DNA from: Utricularia gibba
Taxonomy: Eukaryota; Streptophyta; Magnoliopsida; Lamiales; Lentibulariaceae
DNA length: 64,000 nt
NCBI GenBank assembly: GCA_002189035.1
Contig: CM007991.1
Coordinates: 4,464,001-4,528,000, forward strand
Reading direction: 5' to 3'
The notes beneath the pieces were generated by a model. The model searched no databases. It was not told the origin of the DNA and worked only from the letters and a program-made list of their open reading frames with translations. A program made the translations under genes and the position numbers. Below are positions 1 to 12,862 of the stretch, piece after piece. Positions within the stretch are counted from its first letter, which is position 1; each line of letters begins with the position of its first letter.

Positions 1-1745
1 AATTACATTTAAGCACTAATATTTAATGGCCTATTCAAACCCTTCAGATGTCATTACCCTGAGCCAAGGACTAATTGTTAGGCTTTGATGTAATTACTTG
101 AGATAAGATCTCATAACTAACATGAGTGATGAATTTTTTATTGATCAATCAACTATCTCCAACCTTAAGTAGTCACATCCATTCTCATCCATACTAGGCA
201 AGCCATGGTTAGACTCCCATTAGTAATGAGTGAAAATGCAAGCTTAAGATCACGATAACTTTGTTGATCTCAAATCTAAGCTTACTTATACGGCTGTCAT
301 ATTCGAGATCTTGCTACTGACATTTGGTTAGCTTCTCATAGTAGCATCTCGAAGACGAGTCATTTAATGAATCGATTCTCTAATCGACACCACACATAGG
401 TTCTAGTAATCTCATTACATCAATTATGAGAACCATTGCGTAAACAATTTAGGGAACTCAATGTATGCTAGCTTACCCGTATTTGTGATATACTCATTTC
501 ACAAATACTCTAGTCAGAGAATTTGTAACATGAACATAAATGCTTGAATTTCATATTATGGTCTTATCATAATTTCTAAAGCATATAGATTAAATAGACG
601 ATTTTATTAGGGATATAAATTTGATCACAATTCAAAGTAACTATTAAAAGATAAGATTTTCCAGTAATTTGATTGTCTCTAGAACACATACACCAATATA
701 CTCAACACACATATCATGAATATTCTAACTAATTTGAGCTTTAGTGTGAGGATGATCCCATTGTTGGAAAGCTATTATCCTTTTGTTGAGCATCCGCTTC
801 TCATCGATCCCACACTGTAATATAACATCACACTTTAGAGCAAATCGACATTTAATTGAAGTAAAATGCGAAATCAACTCAAACTTAAAAATATGAAATT
901 GATCAGGAGTAATGTTGGGACTTTTCTTTCTAGAGATAGATACAAAGTTAGGTTGTAAGAAACACAAATAAAATAAGCAAATGCATCACTTCAACAAGAG
1001 AAAAAAGTAGTTCCTTTGAAATTCTCCGATGAACCATACAAACATGCATTTTTTTAAGATCTAAAACATATCTTCCAACAAGAGTTTTCCATTCAATAAG
1101 AGTTTTCCATTCAATAAGAGTTTTCCATTCAATAGTAAACATGTTTGCTCACCACTTGAATCACACCTATCATTATGTTTTTCTCTAGCATGCTTCAAAA
1201 AGTACTAGTACCTCTATTTTTTTCTATTTATAAACCTTTCTACAATGATTATGAATAGTATATTCCATTTCAGCATTACATATATAATGATCTTTCTAGT
1301 AAATATTACCAACAACCTCTTATCTTAACCGTTTTCTAGAAACATGCAACTCACCAGCCATAGAATCAATATTCTCATTTTTTAAAATATTTATAGAATC
1401 AATAATATTTTCTAAATCAATAGGAGACCCTTCAGATGTATTCGAAGTCATTATTCTAAAGAAAGAAAATAAAATAGAAGAATCCTAACAATGAAAATCT
1501 AGTGATATCATGAAACTAAAATGATGGGTAAAAACCAAATGTCGGTTGACAAAACAAAACTCGATTTCATAGCACTGAACTTTGAGTTGAAGGAAGTCAC
1601 TTGAAGCATTGCAAGAAGAACGTTGAAAGTCATAGAGGAGAAGAGAATGCCGAGGGTTTGTGGAACATGAATGTTAACTAATAAATGTGGGTAAATATAG
1701 GCTTATGCATTATAATTATATTAAAAACTTTTGGCCCATTGATAT
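1..1745. other. Intergenic, no recognised gene
   Basis: I see no gene here. The reading frames are short and AT-driven. A 43-codon frame on the minus strand (about 1451 down to 1323, beginning MTSNTSEGSP) follows a leader-like AT-rich stretch and could be the start of a decayed transposon protein, but I do not recognise it. The region ends at the target-site duplication of the solo LTR that follows. Confidence 0.5.
1080..1133. repeat. Three tandem copies of an 18-bp unit
   Basis: The unit aagagttttccattcaat occurs three times in a row without change. It is a minor short tandem repeat in non-coding DNA, and I assign no function to it. Confidence 0.9.
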
Positions 1746-3055
1746 TGTTGCGTGTAGTTTCCTCAACAAATTTTAAATATTTAAAACATAAAACACCAAA
1801 TAGCGTAATACGGGTATCGATCTCAGGGAGTTGTTTTTCGTGAAAAGTGTTTTGTAAGCAACTTCTACAAAATATCACGGTTTTGTAAAAGGGGGTTTGT
1901 GGAATGCAGAAAGAAAAGTTACAACCTAAGTGATGGGTCTTGACTATGGTACGCAGTTCTTGGGAATAAGATTCCATTTCCTTCCTTTGTCTGTCCTTGC
2001 CTCGGTTTTCACGGATTTCTTCCGAATAGCTGGTTATAGGAGCAAGGAATAGCCTACTCTCCCTTACACTCTGATTGACAAGGAGGCACGTGAATAGCTT
2101 CATGTGATTCCCTCTTGGACGATTAGAAAGATAAGAGGATTGCCTTCGATTGCCTTCAAAACCGAATAGTGCACGTGTGCCCAGCTGCTGCCAATGGCGA
2201 GTGGCAGGTCCGAGGTCACAACCTGTCCACTGTCGCGGTACTTAGGCCACAAACAATCCGCTACTTCCCTCGAACCGGCAGGGTTGGAGTTGGTGCTCTT
2301 CACCTTGATCTTCACCCAAATCCGCGAGAAGTGGCTTGCTACTCATGGACCTTAACTAAGAGTCGTTATAGAAAGACTGCAACAATACGCGTGGAAGTAT
2401 GCAGAATCCGAAATTAATTCAGCGAAGAACCGAGTGTATTGCTCAAGATTTGGAAGGAAACTTCATCTTCTCCTAGAAACTAAAGGTTTTCAGCCACAAA
2501 GGGCTATCAAAAGAGAAACGAAATTGAAAGCTAAGTGTTCTTCCTCCTTGAGGGGAGGAAGAACTCAAAAGTTCCAAGTACAAGAGAGAAAATGGCAAAA
2601 GTCCGAAACTAAGTGCTCCAAGTAGCTTTTATATCACTCCCCACGTGCATTACTTCCTTTGGGTCCCCTTCCCATCATTCCTTCTGTCTTGCGTGCGCCA
2701 GCAGCTTTTCTTTGCGTGAAGTTTGCGCCCAATCATTTCTGCAGACTCTAACATGCCGTAAGTCAGGGGTCATGACTAGTGCCAGTCTTCCGCCCACAAT
2801 TATTCCAAGTTGCGTACAAGTCACGAAAAGTCAGACTCTGACCACCTGCAATACTCCTGCAACACTCCACGACAGTCTCTTGACATGTCTCGGTCAAAGT
2901 GTAAGAAAAAAGGAATAAGATATACACAAAATGGGAAAATAGAAATTTTCTAGTAAAAATCAAATATTTAATAATAAGACTTCTAATTTGGGTGACTTCA
3001 TACATAATTAACACATAATAATACCTAATAATTAACTAGAAAATGACACTTAACA
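1746..3055 (-). mobile_element. Solo LTR, family A copy 1
   Basis: On the plus strand the copy begins TGTTGCGTGTAG and ends CACTTAACA, so it reads TG..CA on both strands. The same five bases, GATAT, flank it at 1741-1745 and 3056-3060, as expected of an LTR retrotransposon target-site duplication. A second copy of almost the same length (1310 versus 1311 bp) lies inverted at 57544-58854. Sense is placed on the minus strand because the family carries the ctccctgagatcgata motif near its 3' end, typical of plant LTRs. No internal domain or partner LTR adjoins it, so it is a solo LTR left by recombination. The apparent reading frames inside it are not genes. Confidence 0.87.
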
Positions 3056-3060
3056 GATAT

Positions 3061-4267
3061 TAAAATTGATGAATGTGAATATATTTAATATTTTAAAAAG
3101 ACAATGTGTAGGTTTATACAATAACCTAAATTGAATTGGGTTTATCTAGTTTGAATTATAGGTTGTAATCGTTATGTAATGGTTACTGGTTCGAATTGGG
3201 TCTTATATAGATTGATTGTTTTGTGGGTTAACTCAAACTCATGTGTGTCTCTACCTTCTTATTTGTTGTCTCCATTTATGTAGTTCAAAACCTCTATTCA
3301 TTTTACAACCAAACATATATTAAGATACTTGAAAGAAACTTAAGATTTTCGTATCATGCAAAGAGTAGGAAGAGAACTCAATTTTGTTTGCAATGAAAAG
3401 AAAAATCTTAAAAATGTCAAATAGTTGATTTTTCTTCTATAATGCTACTCCTAGATGAGAGCAAATGATGAAACTGGGTTGCATTCCTCTTTGGTTAAAG
3501 TTCCTCTATTTTCTAGAATTTGGTTTGTCTATTTCTCCCTTATAGGAGTCTAGTTCAATGTATCTCTCTTATTCATCTTTTTAAACTTCTTTTGAGATGT
3601 GTGTAAAATATATCCATTTTATTTTTCTTCTTTTTCCTCTTTTACAATTGTGTGTGCCTTATTTTCACATTTTCATCTTCCTTCTGCAGCTACGCTTCTA
3701 TGAATCAAATTCACATAGGGTGTAGAACATGAATGCAACACCAAACAATCATATGCTCATGGATAACCTCCTGTGGACGCCAGGTACCAAAAGGTTCACA
3801 ATCGTGGTTTTGGATGGTCTTTGCTACATTAACCAAATTCATAATTTTCATTCATATACACTAAGCAAGCATCAAAATGCAACACGCTTTGTGACAAGTG
3901 AAGCTTTCACCTTTGTTTGCATTGGTGGATCGACATGATTGTGGCTTCTTCATGGGTTCTAGAACTTGGAATTTTTTTCATCAAGAATGTAGTGTAACTC
4001 ACATCATATGCTTTTTCTATAATTCTTCGAGTTAAAAATATGTGATTCTTAAGGTACATAAGCTCGGTTGTTCAAATTTTGCAGAAAATGAGATGAAATA
4101 GTGTCCCTTTCCAATTAATTTGGTAGGTTAGGAGTAGTACATTATGAGGACGTGGCATGAATGGTGCGGTTGATTTCCACCCCTAAGTACGTCTGATCAG
4201 TTTTTAACCAAGATGAATAGAAGTCATAGATGGCTATATTACACTCTACATGTCTTTCTCATTTCTC
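3061..4267. other. Intergenic, nothing recognised
   Basis: AT-rich unique-looking sequence. A 69-codon frame at 3729-3938 resembles no known protein and has no intron or promoter context. I see no repeat shared with the rest of the window. Confidence 0.5.
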
Positions 4268-4391
4268 GTTGATTGGTGAATAGGGCTGCAAATGAGCGAC
4301 TTGCAGTGGGTAAGAGGAATAGTAGCTGTCACTAATTTGAAGAGCTTACCCAATGTAAGTCTCTCATTTGCTGCCCCATTCGCCAATCAAC
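4268..4391. ncRNA. Long near-perfect hairpin, candidate MIRNA precursor
   Basis: Two 47-nt arms (4268-4314 and 4345-4391) fold back on each other across a 30-nt loop. Paired by hand, 41 positions are Watson-Crick, 2 are G-U and 4 are mismatches, with no bulges. The short loop, gap-free arms and scattered single mismatches fit a plant pri-miRNA fold. I do not recognise a conserved miRNA in either arm, so a family-specific or young miRNA is possible. A small foldback transposon is the main alternative: no flanking target duplication is evident at the arm ends. Which strand is transcribed cannot be told from the sequence. Confidence 0.5.
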
Positions 4392-6469
4392 ATTGAACCC
4401 TATGAATCCTTTTCAAGTGGGGGATAGAAAGATATATATACAAAGAGTGAGTGAGCTGTCAGGTAGTGTGCTATGGTAAAGTATTAACATGCCAGGCCCC
4501 TTAATATTTGTCTAACTTTGTAATTTTTTAGTTACTTGGTGTCTCTGATTTTTTTTAGGGGGTACCAATGAAGTTCTCCTTATCCTCATCAACTCATTTG
4601 AACTTGGAAGAAACTACATGAGATATCATATCTATAGGCTCATTGGATTAAACTTCATTTGGAGCATGATTATTGCATCTTCTTGTGTGCATAATGTTAG
4701 ATTTAGTGGCACTACATCTATTAAAGATCAATAGCTCTTCAATGATATTAACGTCATGTGTCATGTCCTACCAATATCGTGTTCAAAAGCAAAAATTTTA
4801 CAAGTTATCACAAATTCCATTTGGTCCAAAATCAATATTATCCAATGAGGCATATTTTCCTTAGTTGATTACTACTATCTGTTTCTTATGGTTTATGGCG
4901 ATAGACAAAAAGTACGATAACAACTAATTTAAGAAGTCAACAACCCAGAAAATAAATAAAATTTCTACACAAATATGTAATACTCATCTTCCTTAAAAAA
5001 TTATTATATAAGAATACAATATACACTTCAAATGGGATCAATCTTTGCCATTAATTAACTTGAATGCAAAAGGCTTCAATTGATTGCATGGACTTATTCA
5101 AAAGGGTCATTTTTTTTATATAAGAATACAATAAAGTTTCCTTTAAGAGTAAATATCAAATCTCGATTAAAAATAACTAAATGCTCTATAGCAATTCAAA
5201 GCTCAATAGAGATATGAAAACCAACATGACAGTGACCAACAAAACAAGATTAAGATTACAACAATAACAAAACAAAGGCCATTCATTTGATTGAGTGCTT
5301 AAGGCCAATTAACCAAGATAATTCAGAAATCCAAATCCATCCAAAGCTCAACTGGAAGAAGCTAATGACCCATATGAATGATAGCTAGGGAAAAATGTGA
5401 AACAAAGGCAATACTTTAGTAATGCCCACATCAACCAGCCTTTACTAGTAGAAAACAAATTATGATAGTTATCCTTGCACCTAGCAAAAGAGAAAACTCA
5501 ACAAAAGAAGTTTCACTACTTGTGTTGTTAAAAGCACTCTCCTCATGCTTGACGTTCAGATTTTCACCTCGAGTCTCAGACTATTCATGAAGTTGGCCTC
5601 TAACTTCGAGGCTTACAAATAAACTAGCATATTGGTTGTTGGGTATGCACGATTCCCTTAGAGTGCAGAAGAACTCACATCTGAGTTTAGCATGGATGGA
5701 AAATGTGGATATATATGACAAATATTCAGGATATCCAAACACTCGAGGTGGGCAGCAAGGCAAACCTTGTATCCATTAGAGTTAATCCACATAAGTGTCT
5801 AGATAGGATCAATTTTCTTATTTGCAAGCTTGTGGTATTTATTGGTCAGGTATCGAGCTTTGGTGATCACCACCTATATCGTGTCATATATCATGAACTC
5901 AAAATGTTGCTTACATGAATTAGCTCAACTCTTGCACTTCTCATTTGTGACAGTTAGCTAAGAGACCACCTATTTATGAATCTGCTCGAGGAACTGAAAA
6001 AATCCTCAGCCTTGCAATGTAAGCATGATGGGTTAGGATTATCAATGAGATCTAATCACCCTCAAGGTGTAAAAGAATAAATAACTTTGTAAGAGCTAAA
6101 ACCTATGCTCCTATCCTTAGAATGAGTATGGGTAAAATTTGTTTGACTAATTAAGATATCCGAAGCCGTGTGATCTTTATTAACTAAGCAGAAATGTAAA
6201 TTATTAAGATAACGATTCACGACTTTTTTTCTATTCATCTTTGAATGATAAATAGAAAAGTATAGCTCCTGCAACCTTCCATAAAGTGCACCAAAAGCCC
6301 CTATAATGTAGGTATTATGATTCGGGATGGTTGAGAGGTGTAAATTGTGAAGTGGCCATGCATTTGCGGGATAAGAAGTGAGATATTTTAGAGAATCAAT
6401 CTAATTAAGAAGTGAATATGCATATGTCGATCTTTTAATCGATCCAATGATCAAGATAGAGTCTGATCT
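4392..6469. other. Intergenic, nothing recognised
   Basis: No gene or complete element is recognised. The 16-bp string atataagaatacaata occurs twice, near 5005 and 5117, as a short direct repeat. The longer reading frames at 5581-5918 and 6062-6274 have no recognisable domain. Confidence 0.45.
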
Positions 6470-7592
6470 TTAAGTATTGATCTATATATTTTAACGCGTA
6501 TTTTTAGGAGTTAATTTAGGATTAAGTTGAGCAATTAAAAACAATATAAGTACTAGTAGATTTTTATTAGAAAATATTATTATTTTGTTATTATGTAATT
6601 TTGCATTGTATTTTCATGTATTATTATCTAAAAATCGAGAAATCAATAATTGAGTATGGTAAATAGTTTCTTACAAAAAGGACACTTAAAATTAACATTG
6701 AAGCATGATAGAATTATGGTAGATGTAACATTGATGCTGTTCATAACTGATACCTTATGATTATGGTAATTGATTGCATGAATAGAGAAGAATAAAAATA
6801 CAAGAAATGAGAATTAAATGCACTTCTCTAGAGGAATTAAAAGGAACTTTGAATTGACAATGTTTATCTTTTTCCAGACTTGAATTTTGATTGTAGCTTT
6901 TTCTTCTCCTATCCACCCATGGACATAAAGAAGACCTTTGTTTTCTATTTGCACTTTTATTTCATCGTGGTCATTCATGACTAGACGTTTTTCGTTTTGA
7001 GGAATCGAGTAAGTTTATTTCAATGTCTTGAGCTATTAATCTCGGTTTTTCATTGAATTTATTTTGGATTTTGTGTATTTTTCCTATATATGCATTAGAG
7101 TTTTTTGTAAATACTCTTACTCATGGTTCATAAGGAATTGGCCAATACTCATGGATTTTGATGTAGTAAGATGAAGAGCATCACCTCCTATCCTTTAGTT
7201 CAAAGGAGATAGTGAATTATATATGATCGAGAAATTTTTTTAATGGACATAGAGTGATTTTGTACCGGAGCCATTCATAATTGGAAAGAATCAACACATG
7301 TGTAAAATTGAATTTTTAGGACAATTGATAACAATCTATTGTCCTCTTAATCGTCCAAGAGAAGATAACATGAGGCTATTTCCGTGTCTCCTTATTCCTA
7401 TAATTGATCATTTAAGTTTTAATTTCTATTTCCATATCTTAAACTTCTTTTACAAACTTTGTGGTAGATTAAAATAGGTTACCAAATAACATCTTTCGTA
7501 AAAGCCCAACTTCTTGATTGATAGTCGTACTAGTTTAATTGTGTTTTACATTTTTTCTATTTAAAAATTATTTGAAGAAATGACATACAACA
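6470..7592 (+). mobile_element. Strongly decayed LTR, family A copy 3
   Basis: The order of short matches to the family A copies at 1746 and 57544 is kept throughout. Examples are the Tttttattagaaaat region near 6570, gaagagcatcacctcc near 7171, aatcgtccaagag near 7350 with catgaggctattt, and cttttacaaac near 7448. It ends at gacatacaaca, the counterpart of the family terminus cgacacgcaaca. The differences are mostly C-to-T and G-to-A, so this is a much older insertion. The left boundary is approximate and no target duplication was found. Confidence 0.6.
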
Positions 7593-9054
7593 TTGACTCC
7601 TATGAGAGAGGCAACCTAGGCATAAAGTCCATACTAACGTTGATCCATGATTTTTGAGGAATGGATAGAGCCTATAGATTGGTATTACAAGTGGTGCTCT
7701 TACCACGTTGATACATTGTCTACATTTGTAGCCAAAAATAAGATTTTTGGATTAAAAATAAAGTTCAGTCATGACCAACGTGATCCATGTAGTGAGGGTC
7801 TTAGTTCAACTATGAACAATGGTTAGACTTTGGGATGCAAACTCAAACTCGCTTAAACGTGAATCCATCCACCCAATTAGATTTTGGGGTTTCACTTGCT
7901 ATTGCAGCAACAAAGGTTTCTGAGATCTAGAAGCGATTATTCAGATAGTAAAAGTAGGTGAACCTTCTGGAGCAAAATGAAGAAGTTCACGGCTCTCAAC
8001 TTCAGAGCACATCGGCCTGCAATAAAGCTTAAGTGAGTTGCAGTGCAGCTAGAAGAGGAAAACGAGACAGCAGAGGAACTCAATGTGCAGCCACAAGTCT
8101 TAACTAAGAAGGAGCAATGAAAAATCGGGAAGAAAGCACAAAGCATTACACTGGTGGAACATGTTCCTAAAGAAGAAGTTGTCATACTAAAGGAACAAAC
8201 ACTGCCAACAATAGAAGAAAATGCTGGAAATTCCAAAGGTGATGTAGAAGCATTAGAAGAAGAACCAAACATAAGAAATGAAGCTGTTGAAGAAGAAAAT
8301 AGAGATGAGAATGAAGAAAATCGACATATAGAAACTGAACATGCAGAGGATGCAGAAAGGGAGCAATTCTTCGGAAGCACCACCAAAAGAGGAAAATGTA
8401 GATACAATGAAAAGAAAGAAATTTTCACCAAATTTGGTTCCTTTGTATGAGAGTATAGGAAAATTTGTACTATGAAAGGAAAGATTCAAAGACAAATAGA
8501 ATGGAAGTCTAAGTCTAAGCCCATGGACCAACCAGGCCTGACCCTAAAAAATATCGATTTTTGGTCTATATGTTGATCACCTGAAATTTTATCATGCTTT
8601 CTGGTATGAAGCCCTTTTGGCCAATTTAGCTTAGGGCCTAAAAGCCTAAAGGGCCTATGAGCCAACTTGAGAATAAGGTTTTAGGATATTATAGAAAATT
8701 TAATCATAACTTCATTTATTATTGAAGAATACTCAACTCCAAGTCAGCAACCCCAACAAAGAAAATTTATTTGGTACAATTTTTTGGATGCATATTGAAT
8801 GTACTTATTTTATGATTCTAATTTTGATATCATATTCATTTTTTATATGATTCTCGTGTCATTTGAAGCCATTGGTCATGGGTGATATTTTTCTCAAACC
8901 AGCTACTTTGAGGATATCAAATGACTTTCAACATTCGAACAATTCGAAAAAAAAATTTTTTAGATTTGTTATAGTTTTTTATGTTTATTATTTTATAATC
9001 TTCAACTTTCATATTAGTTGATTATTTTTTATATGTTTATTTATATTTGTTAGT
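7593..9054. other. Intergenic with a Glu-rich coding relic
   Basis: The plus-strand frame at about 8154-8450 encodes a very acidic, Glu-rich stretch, and the same frame upstream (from about 7980) has several stops. It could be a relic of a retroelement gag or of a coiled-coil host protein. No domain is recognisable and no splice sites define a gene. The minus-strand frame over the same bases is a mirror of this composition. Confidence 0.35.
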
Positions 9055-10922
9055 ATGGATTTGAAGAACATAGTTGCGATTTGCAAATATCATCTTCACA
9101 ATTTAGAAGACACCAGTGATACTATTTCATTATCTAAGAAGCCCAAGTTTGAAGTATTGCATATTTTGCAAAGATTAGAAAAGTTAATATTACAGAAATG
9201 TGCAAGTTCACTATTGAGGTGTGCAAAATTTCATGATGTAAGTTCTTTACTTAGTGGTCAAATACTTTGGTTCGAAAAGTGAAATTTGATCATCATGATT
9301 TTCAAGATCCAGTATCAAGAACAATAATTATGCATGATCTTCTATTTGCTTATGTTGAATATTAAGGAGCTAATGTGTCAAATAGAGTTCTTAGTCCTTA
9401 TTTTAGATTTATTAGCAAAATAACTAAAATAGCTGATTGTATGAAAATCTATGCTAATGAGAATGAATGATTGAAATATTTCTTGAACTCTATTTCTAGA
9501 AGAATTTTGTTGACATCAGATACTTGGATAGTTGTTACTGAAAACGAATATATGATTGTCACTGCTCATTATATTGATGAAAATGAATATATGATTGTTA
9601 CTAAATTCATTGCATTTGTGGAACTGGATAGTCCCCATGTTGGAGATTTATTAGTAGACAAACTATATGGAGTATTGAGAAATTGGCGAATAGATTCAGA
9701 AATCTTTTTGATGAGAATGGATAATGAAAAATGGGATGTATGATGGTGATTTTTTTTTCATATAAGATGTTGTGCTCATATCTTGAATTTGACTATTCAC
9801 TAAGAATTGAAAGTTATAGATATTGCTTTACAAAAATTAGATATTTTGTTAAATATATTAGATCTTCGTAGGGAAGAACGAAAGAATTTGAAAATCATAT
9901 CTTGGATGAATACATGGAAGATGGTGGAGGTTTCTTAAATTTAGATGTATCTACTATATGTAATTCTACTTATGTAATATTACAAATTGCTTTAAAATAT
10001 TGCCTTGTAATCACTGCATTATGTTATAGTACTGATAATTCTCTTGTTAGTCTAAACAAAAGATGAATGCGAGAAGAGCAATAAAGATCTGTGATTTATT
10101 GGGACCATTTTATGAGATTACGAATTTGATATCAGTATCATAATATCCAACTTACAACTTGTATTTTATACAAGTTACAATGATTGAATTGAAATTTAAA
10201 TAACTTTCAAATTGAAAATATAAAGTGATAAAAACAATAGTATTAGGAATGAAAGAGAAATTTGATTAGAATACAAAGTTAGAATTTTTGAGATCTTGTT
10301 ATGAAAAATTTGATTCTTATACTTATGAAGAGACAAAGAATAGAATTAAAATATATTTGAGAAGATTATTTCATGCTTATGAATAAATGTGGATATCACT
10401 TGACCAATCTACTGTAAATATGTTGAAAGATTCCATTTCACATGCACAAGAATGCTCAAAGTCGAAAGGATCAAATACATCTTCTTCTAAGTTATATCTC
10501 ACAGTAGGTTTCATTTTTTATGTTGGTATATTTAATTTAATCTTATATTTGATATAATATCTATACATTTTTCTTTGTATAATTATAGGATTGTTACAAA
10601 GAAATGACACAAGAGTTTTCAAGGATAAATGCAAAATTGATGTATATTTGAATATGAAGAATGGTGATGATAATTCTGATTTGAACGTTTTAGATTATTA
10701 GCAGAAGAAACATTATCATTTTCTTGAATTAGTAGTAACGTCGAAAGACAATTTGAACATTTCAGTAACTACAATTGCTTCAAATTTTAGTTTTATCATT
10801 GGAGATCCTATTTTGAGTAAGTATAAGAATAGATTACTTCTAAATACAATGCAATTTCTTATATGTACACGTAATTGGTTACATGGATTTAATAGATTCA
10901 AAACTTCCATTAATAAATTATA
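9055..10922 (+). pseudogene. Degenerate hAT (RICESLEEPER/Ac-like) transposase
   Basis: Conceptual translation in changing frames gives hAT transposase landmarks in the right order. A middle part around 9490-9740 reads LLTSDTWIVVTENEYM.. then a repeat of EYMIVT, then FVELDSPHVGDLLVDKLYGVL..W.ID and MDN, matching the hAT catalytic core (TSD.W, later DN). RCCAHILNLTIH follows near 9766. A helical stretch with FDSYTYEETKNRIK lies near 10310. The C-terminal dimerisation domain at 10700-10915 reads LDY..KHYHFLELVVTSKDNLNISVTTIASNFSF..G and then LICTRNWLHG. Stops and frameshifts are frequent, including after RFEK-type frames and within the core, so no functional transposase remains. Terminal inverted repeats and an 8-bp duplication were not found, so the element's edges are unknown. 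Confidence 0.75.
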
Positions 10923-11149
10923 AGTAATATTTATTTTATTATTAATTCTAATTTTTGTAGTGATTTTAATGATATGGTTGTTTGATAAAACGAATCGCTA
11001 CTTGGTTGTTGTTCAGAATAGGAAGTAGATTCCCATGAATTTGCCGTATCTCTATTTGATTATCCTGATGAATTCGATGTTGAAGAATTTTATGCAATTT
11101 TTACTAATAAACATGTTATATAATTAATGCAAAAGGGAGAAAGACTGAG

Positions 11150-11437
11150 TTATTTGTTGATCTTGTCATGAGATATATTCACGTTTTGATTACTAGATCT
11201 CTAATTGGAAGGACTATAGAATTTAATTATCTTAATCAATGTGAATTATTTGTGATGTGGTGTATCGTGGATAAACTTTCCCTAAGCTTAAGAGCCATGC
11301 TAGGTGAACAAATGAATCAAGATTATTGATGGACAATTATTCATCATTTGAGTTTTGGTCATATTATCACGCATCTAGTTCACACCCTATGCCCTGAAAA
11401 AATGTCTGAGTTAGGAATTTTCCATGTTAAAGAATAA
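11150..11437 (+). pseudogene. Plant transposon gag-like coding relic
   Basis: A plus-strand frame stays open for about 96 codons except for one TGA. It reads LFVDLVMRYIHVLITRSLIGRTIEFNYL.., then CIVDKLSLSLRAMLGEQ and IITHLVHTLC. The composition and the I-T-x-L-V style tail are reminiscent of the gag-like domain often annotated as a putative plant transposon protein. I cannot place it more precisely. It lies between the hAT relic and an LTR-like repeat, and may be the internal part of the element whose LTR follows. Confidence 0.35.
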
Positions 11438-11734
11438 GATAGTAACTTTGGAAGTGTATTTCTTGAAGGTTTCCATACTAATCAAAGCCTAAGGAAGTGG
11501 ATTTTTTTTAGATCTTAGGCAAGTTTGTGTGGAAATCCTACCCCAAGGAAAAGGAACTCGAATACCCTTTCACCTTTGACATCGAAACAAAACAGTGAAA
11601 ATGTTTCTACCCCGAAATAATCAAAAAGATGAGTGACAAGGTGTTCAATTTACTTCGTGAGATAAGAGAACTGAAATTGTGAGTGACTAACTCCTCTCTA
11701 AACAAGTAATTTACTGCTATGTTTCTTTAATGCT

Positions 11735-12862
11735 TGATAACACAGTTTTTATTATATTTTTATATGTTTTTAGATGGGTTTTATATGATAAAACATTATT
11801 TCGTATGGTTAAATGTTTCCTTCTATGCATTTAGTTTTCAAAAATGTGTTTATTGCGAAAATAGTTCAATTGGCAACAATTGAGCTGAAAACTAGAATGT
11901 TTCTTTTTTAGTCTATAATTAAGTCTTAGCATGATAAGAGTTAATACTGGCAATACACGTTTTTCATTGTCAAGACAAAATGGACAAAAACGCTGATGAA
12001 AAGTTACTTTTCATCGAAAGTAGCCACCTTTTGAAAAAATAAGATATGGAGTAGAGGCTCTCTTTCTAGAAAACTAAGGAGAAGACGTAGATGCCCTTCC
12101 TTTGAGAAGTAATAGAAAAGAAGAAGGAGGAGAGAGAAGAAAACAAGAGGGAGGAGCATGAAGCAAGGAGAATGGTGGTTCTCCGGCAAACACCTCCGGC
12201 CAACTTTCAAATCCACGTCTCTAGACCAAATTTCTTTCTAGAACTTTCAGATTCAGCAGATCTACAAGTTACAGCAGCCACTTAATTTATTTTCATTTTC
12301 AGGTTTTCTATTTCCGACTTTGAACGTGTTCCTATATTTCTTGTATTTTCCATGCTTTCCTTGTGATTGTGGTGCTTAGTTGTGAACGAAAAACCTCCTG
12401 TAGACGCTATTTTAGCTTTTAAACTTGTTTATGTTTGAGTTCTTCAATCTTTAGTTCTTGAGTTTAACATGACTCCCGCAACCCTTTACTCTATTTTTGA
12501 GTGTTAGAGAACTTGGTTTAAGCTTAAAGACTATCTTGAATGATACAAGAGCCTGATCTTTGTGTAAAACCAAATCAAATAATCTCTACTTTATGTTCCG
12601 TTATTTTCTATGTTCATTCACCCCTATAACTTGTTCATTTTAATTAATGTTATTTTATGTACTACACACATAAGACCTAAACTCCTGAAAACACCCCTAT
12701 TTTCAGTAAATGTAAAGGACTTCGAGAAACCTCAATCATTTCTTGTGGATTTAACCCTTGTTTGCTATGCTACATTAATTTCTACGATTTATATAAAAAA
12801 TAACTAGGTTTATAAATTTCTTTTGGTGCGTTGAATATGCTAAATCGCAACGTTTAGCAACA
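11735..12862 (+). mobile_element. LTR-like repeat, family E copy 1
   Basis: The start TGATAACACAG and the stretch down to about 11900 match, in reverse complement, the sequence at about 32340-32510. The shared landmarks are tttttatatg.ttttta, cgtatggttaa and caattg..aacaattgag. Near its right end are the plant LTR motif cttgtggatttaaccc and a final gcaaca. No target-site duplication was found, so both ends are tentative, especially the right one. Confidence 0.5.

Noticed and set aside
1678-2918. Several reading frames at 1.7-2.9 kb and again at 57.6-58.9 kb as genes
   Set aside because: The same frames recur in inverted copies of one LTR with no gene structure; they are open by chance within the repeat.
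7937-8531. Minus-strand Ser/Phe-rich frames at 7.9-8.5 kb
   Set aside because: They mirror the Glu-rich plus-strand composition (GAA read as TTC); no independent support.
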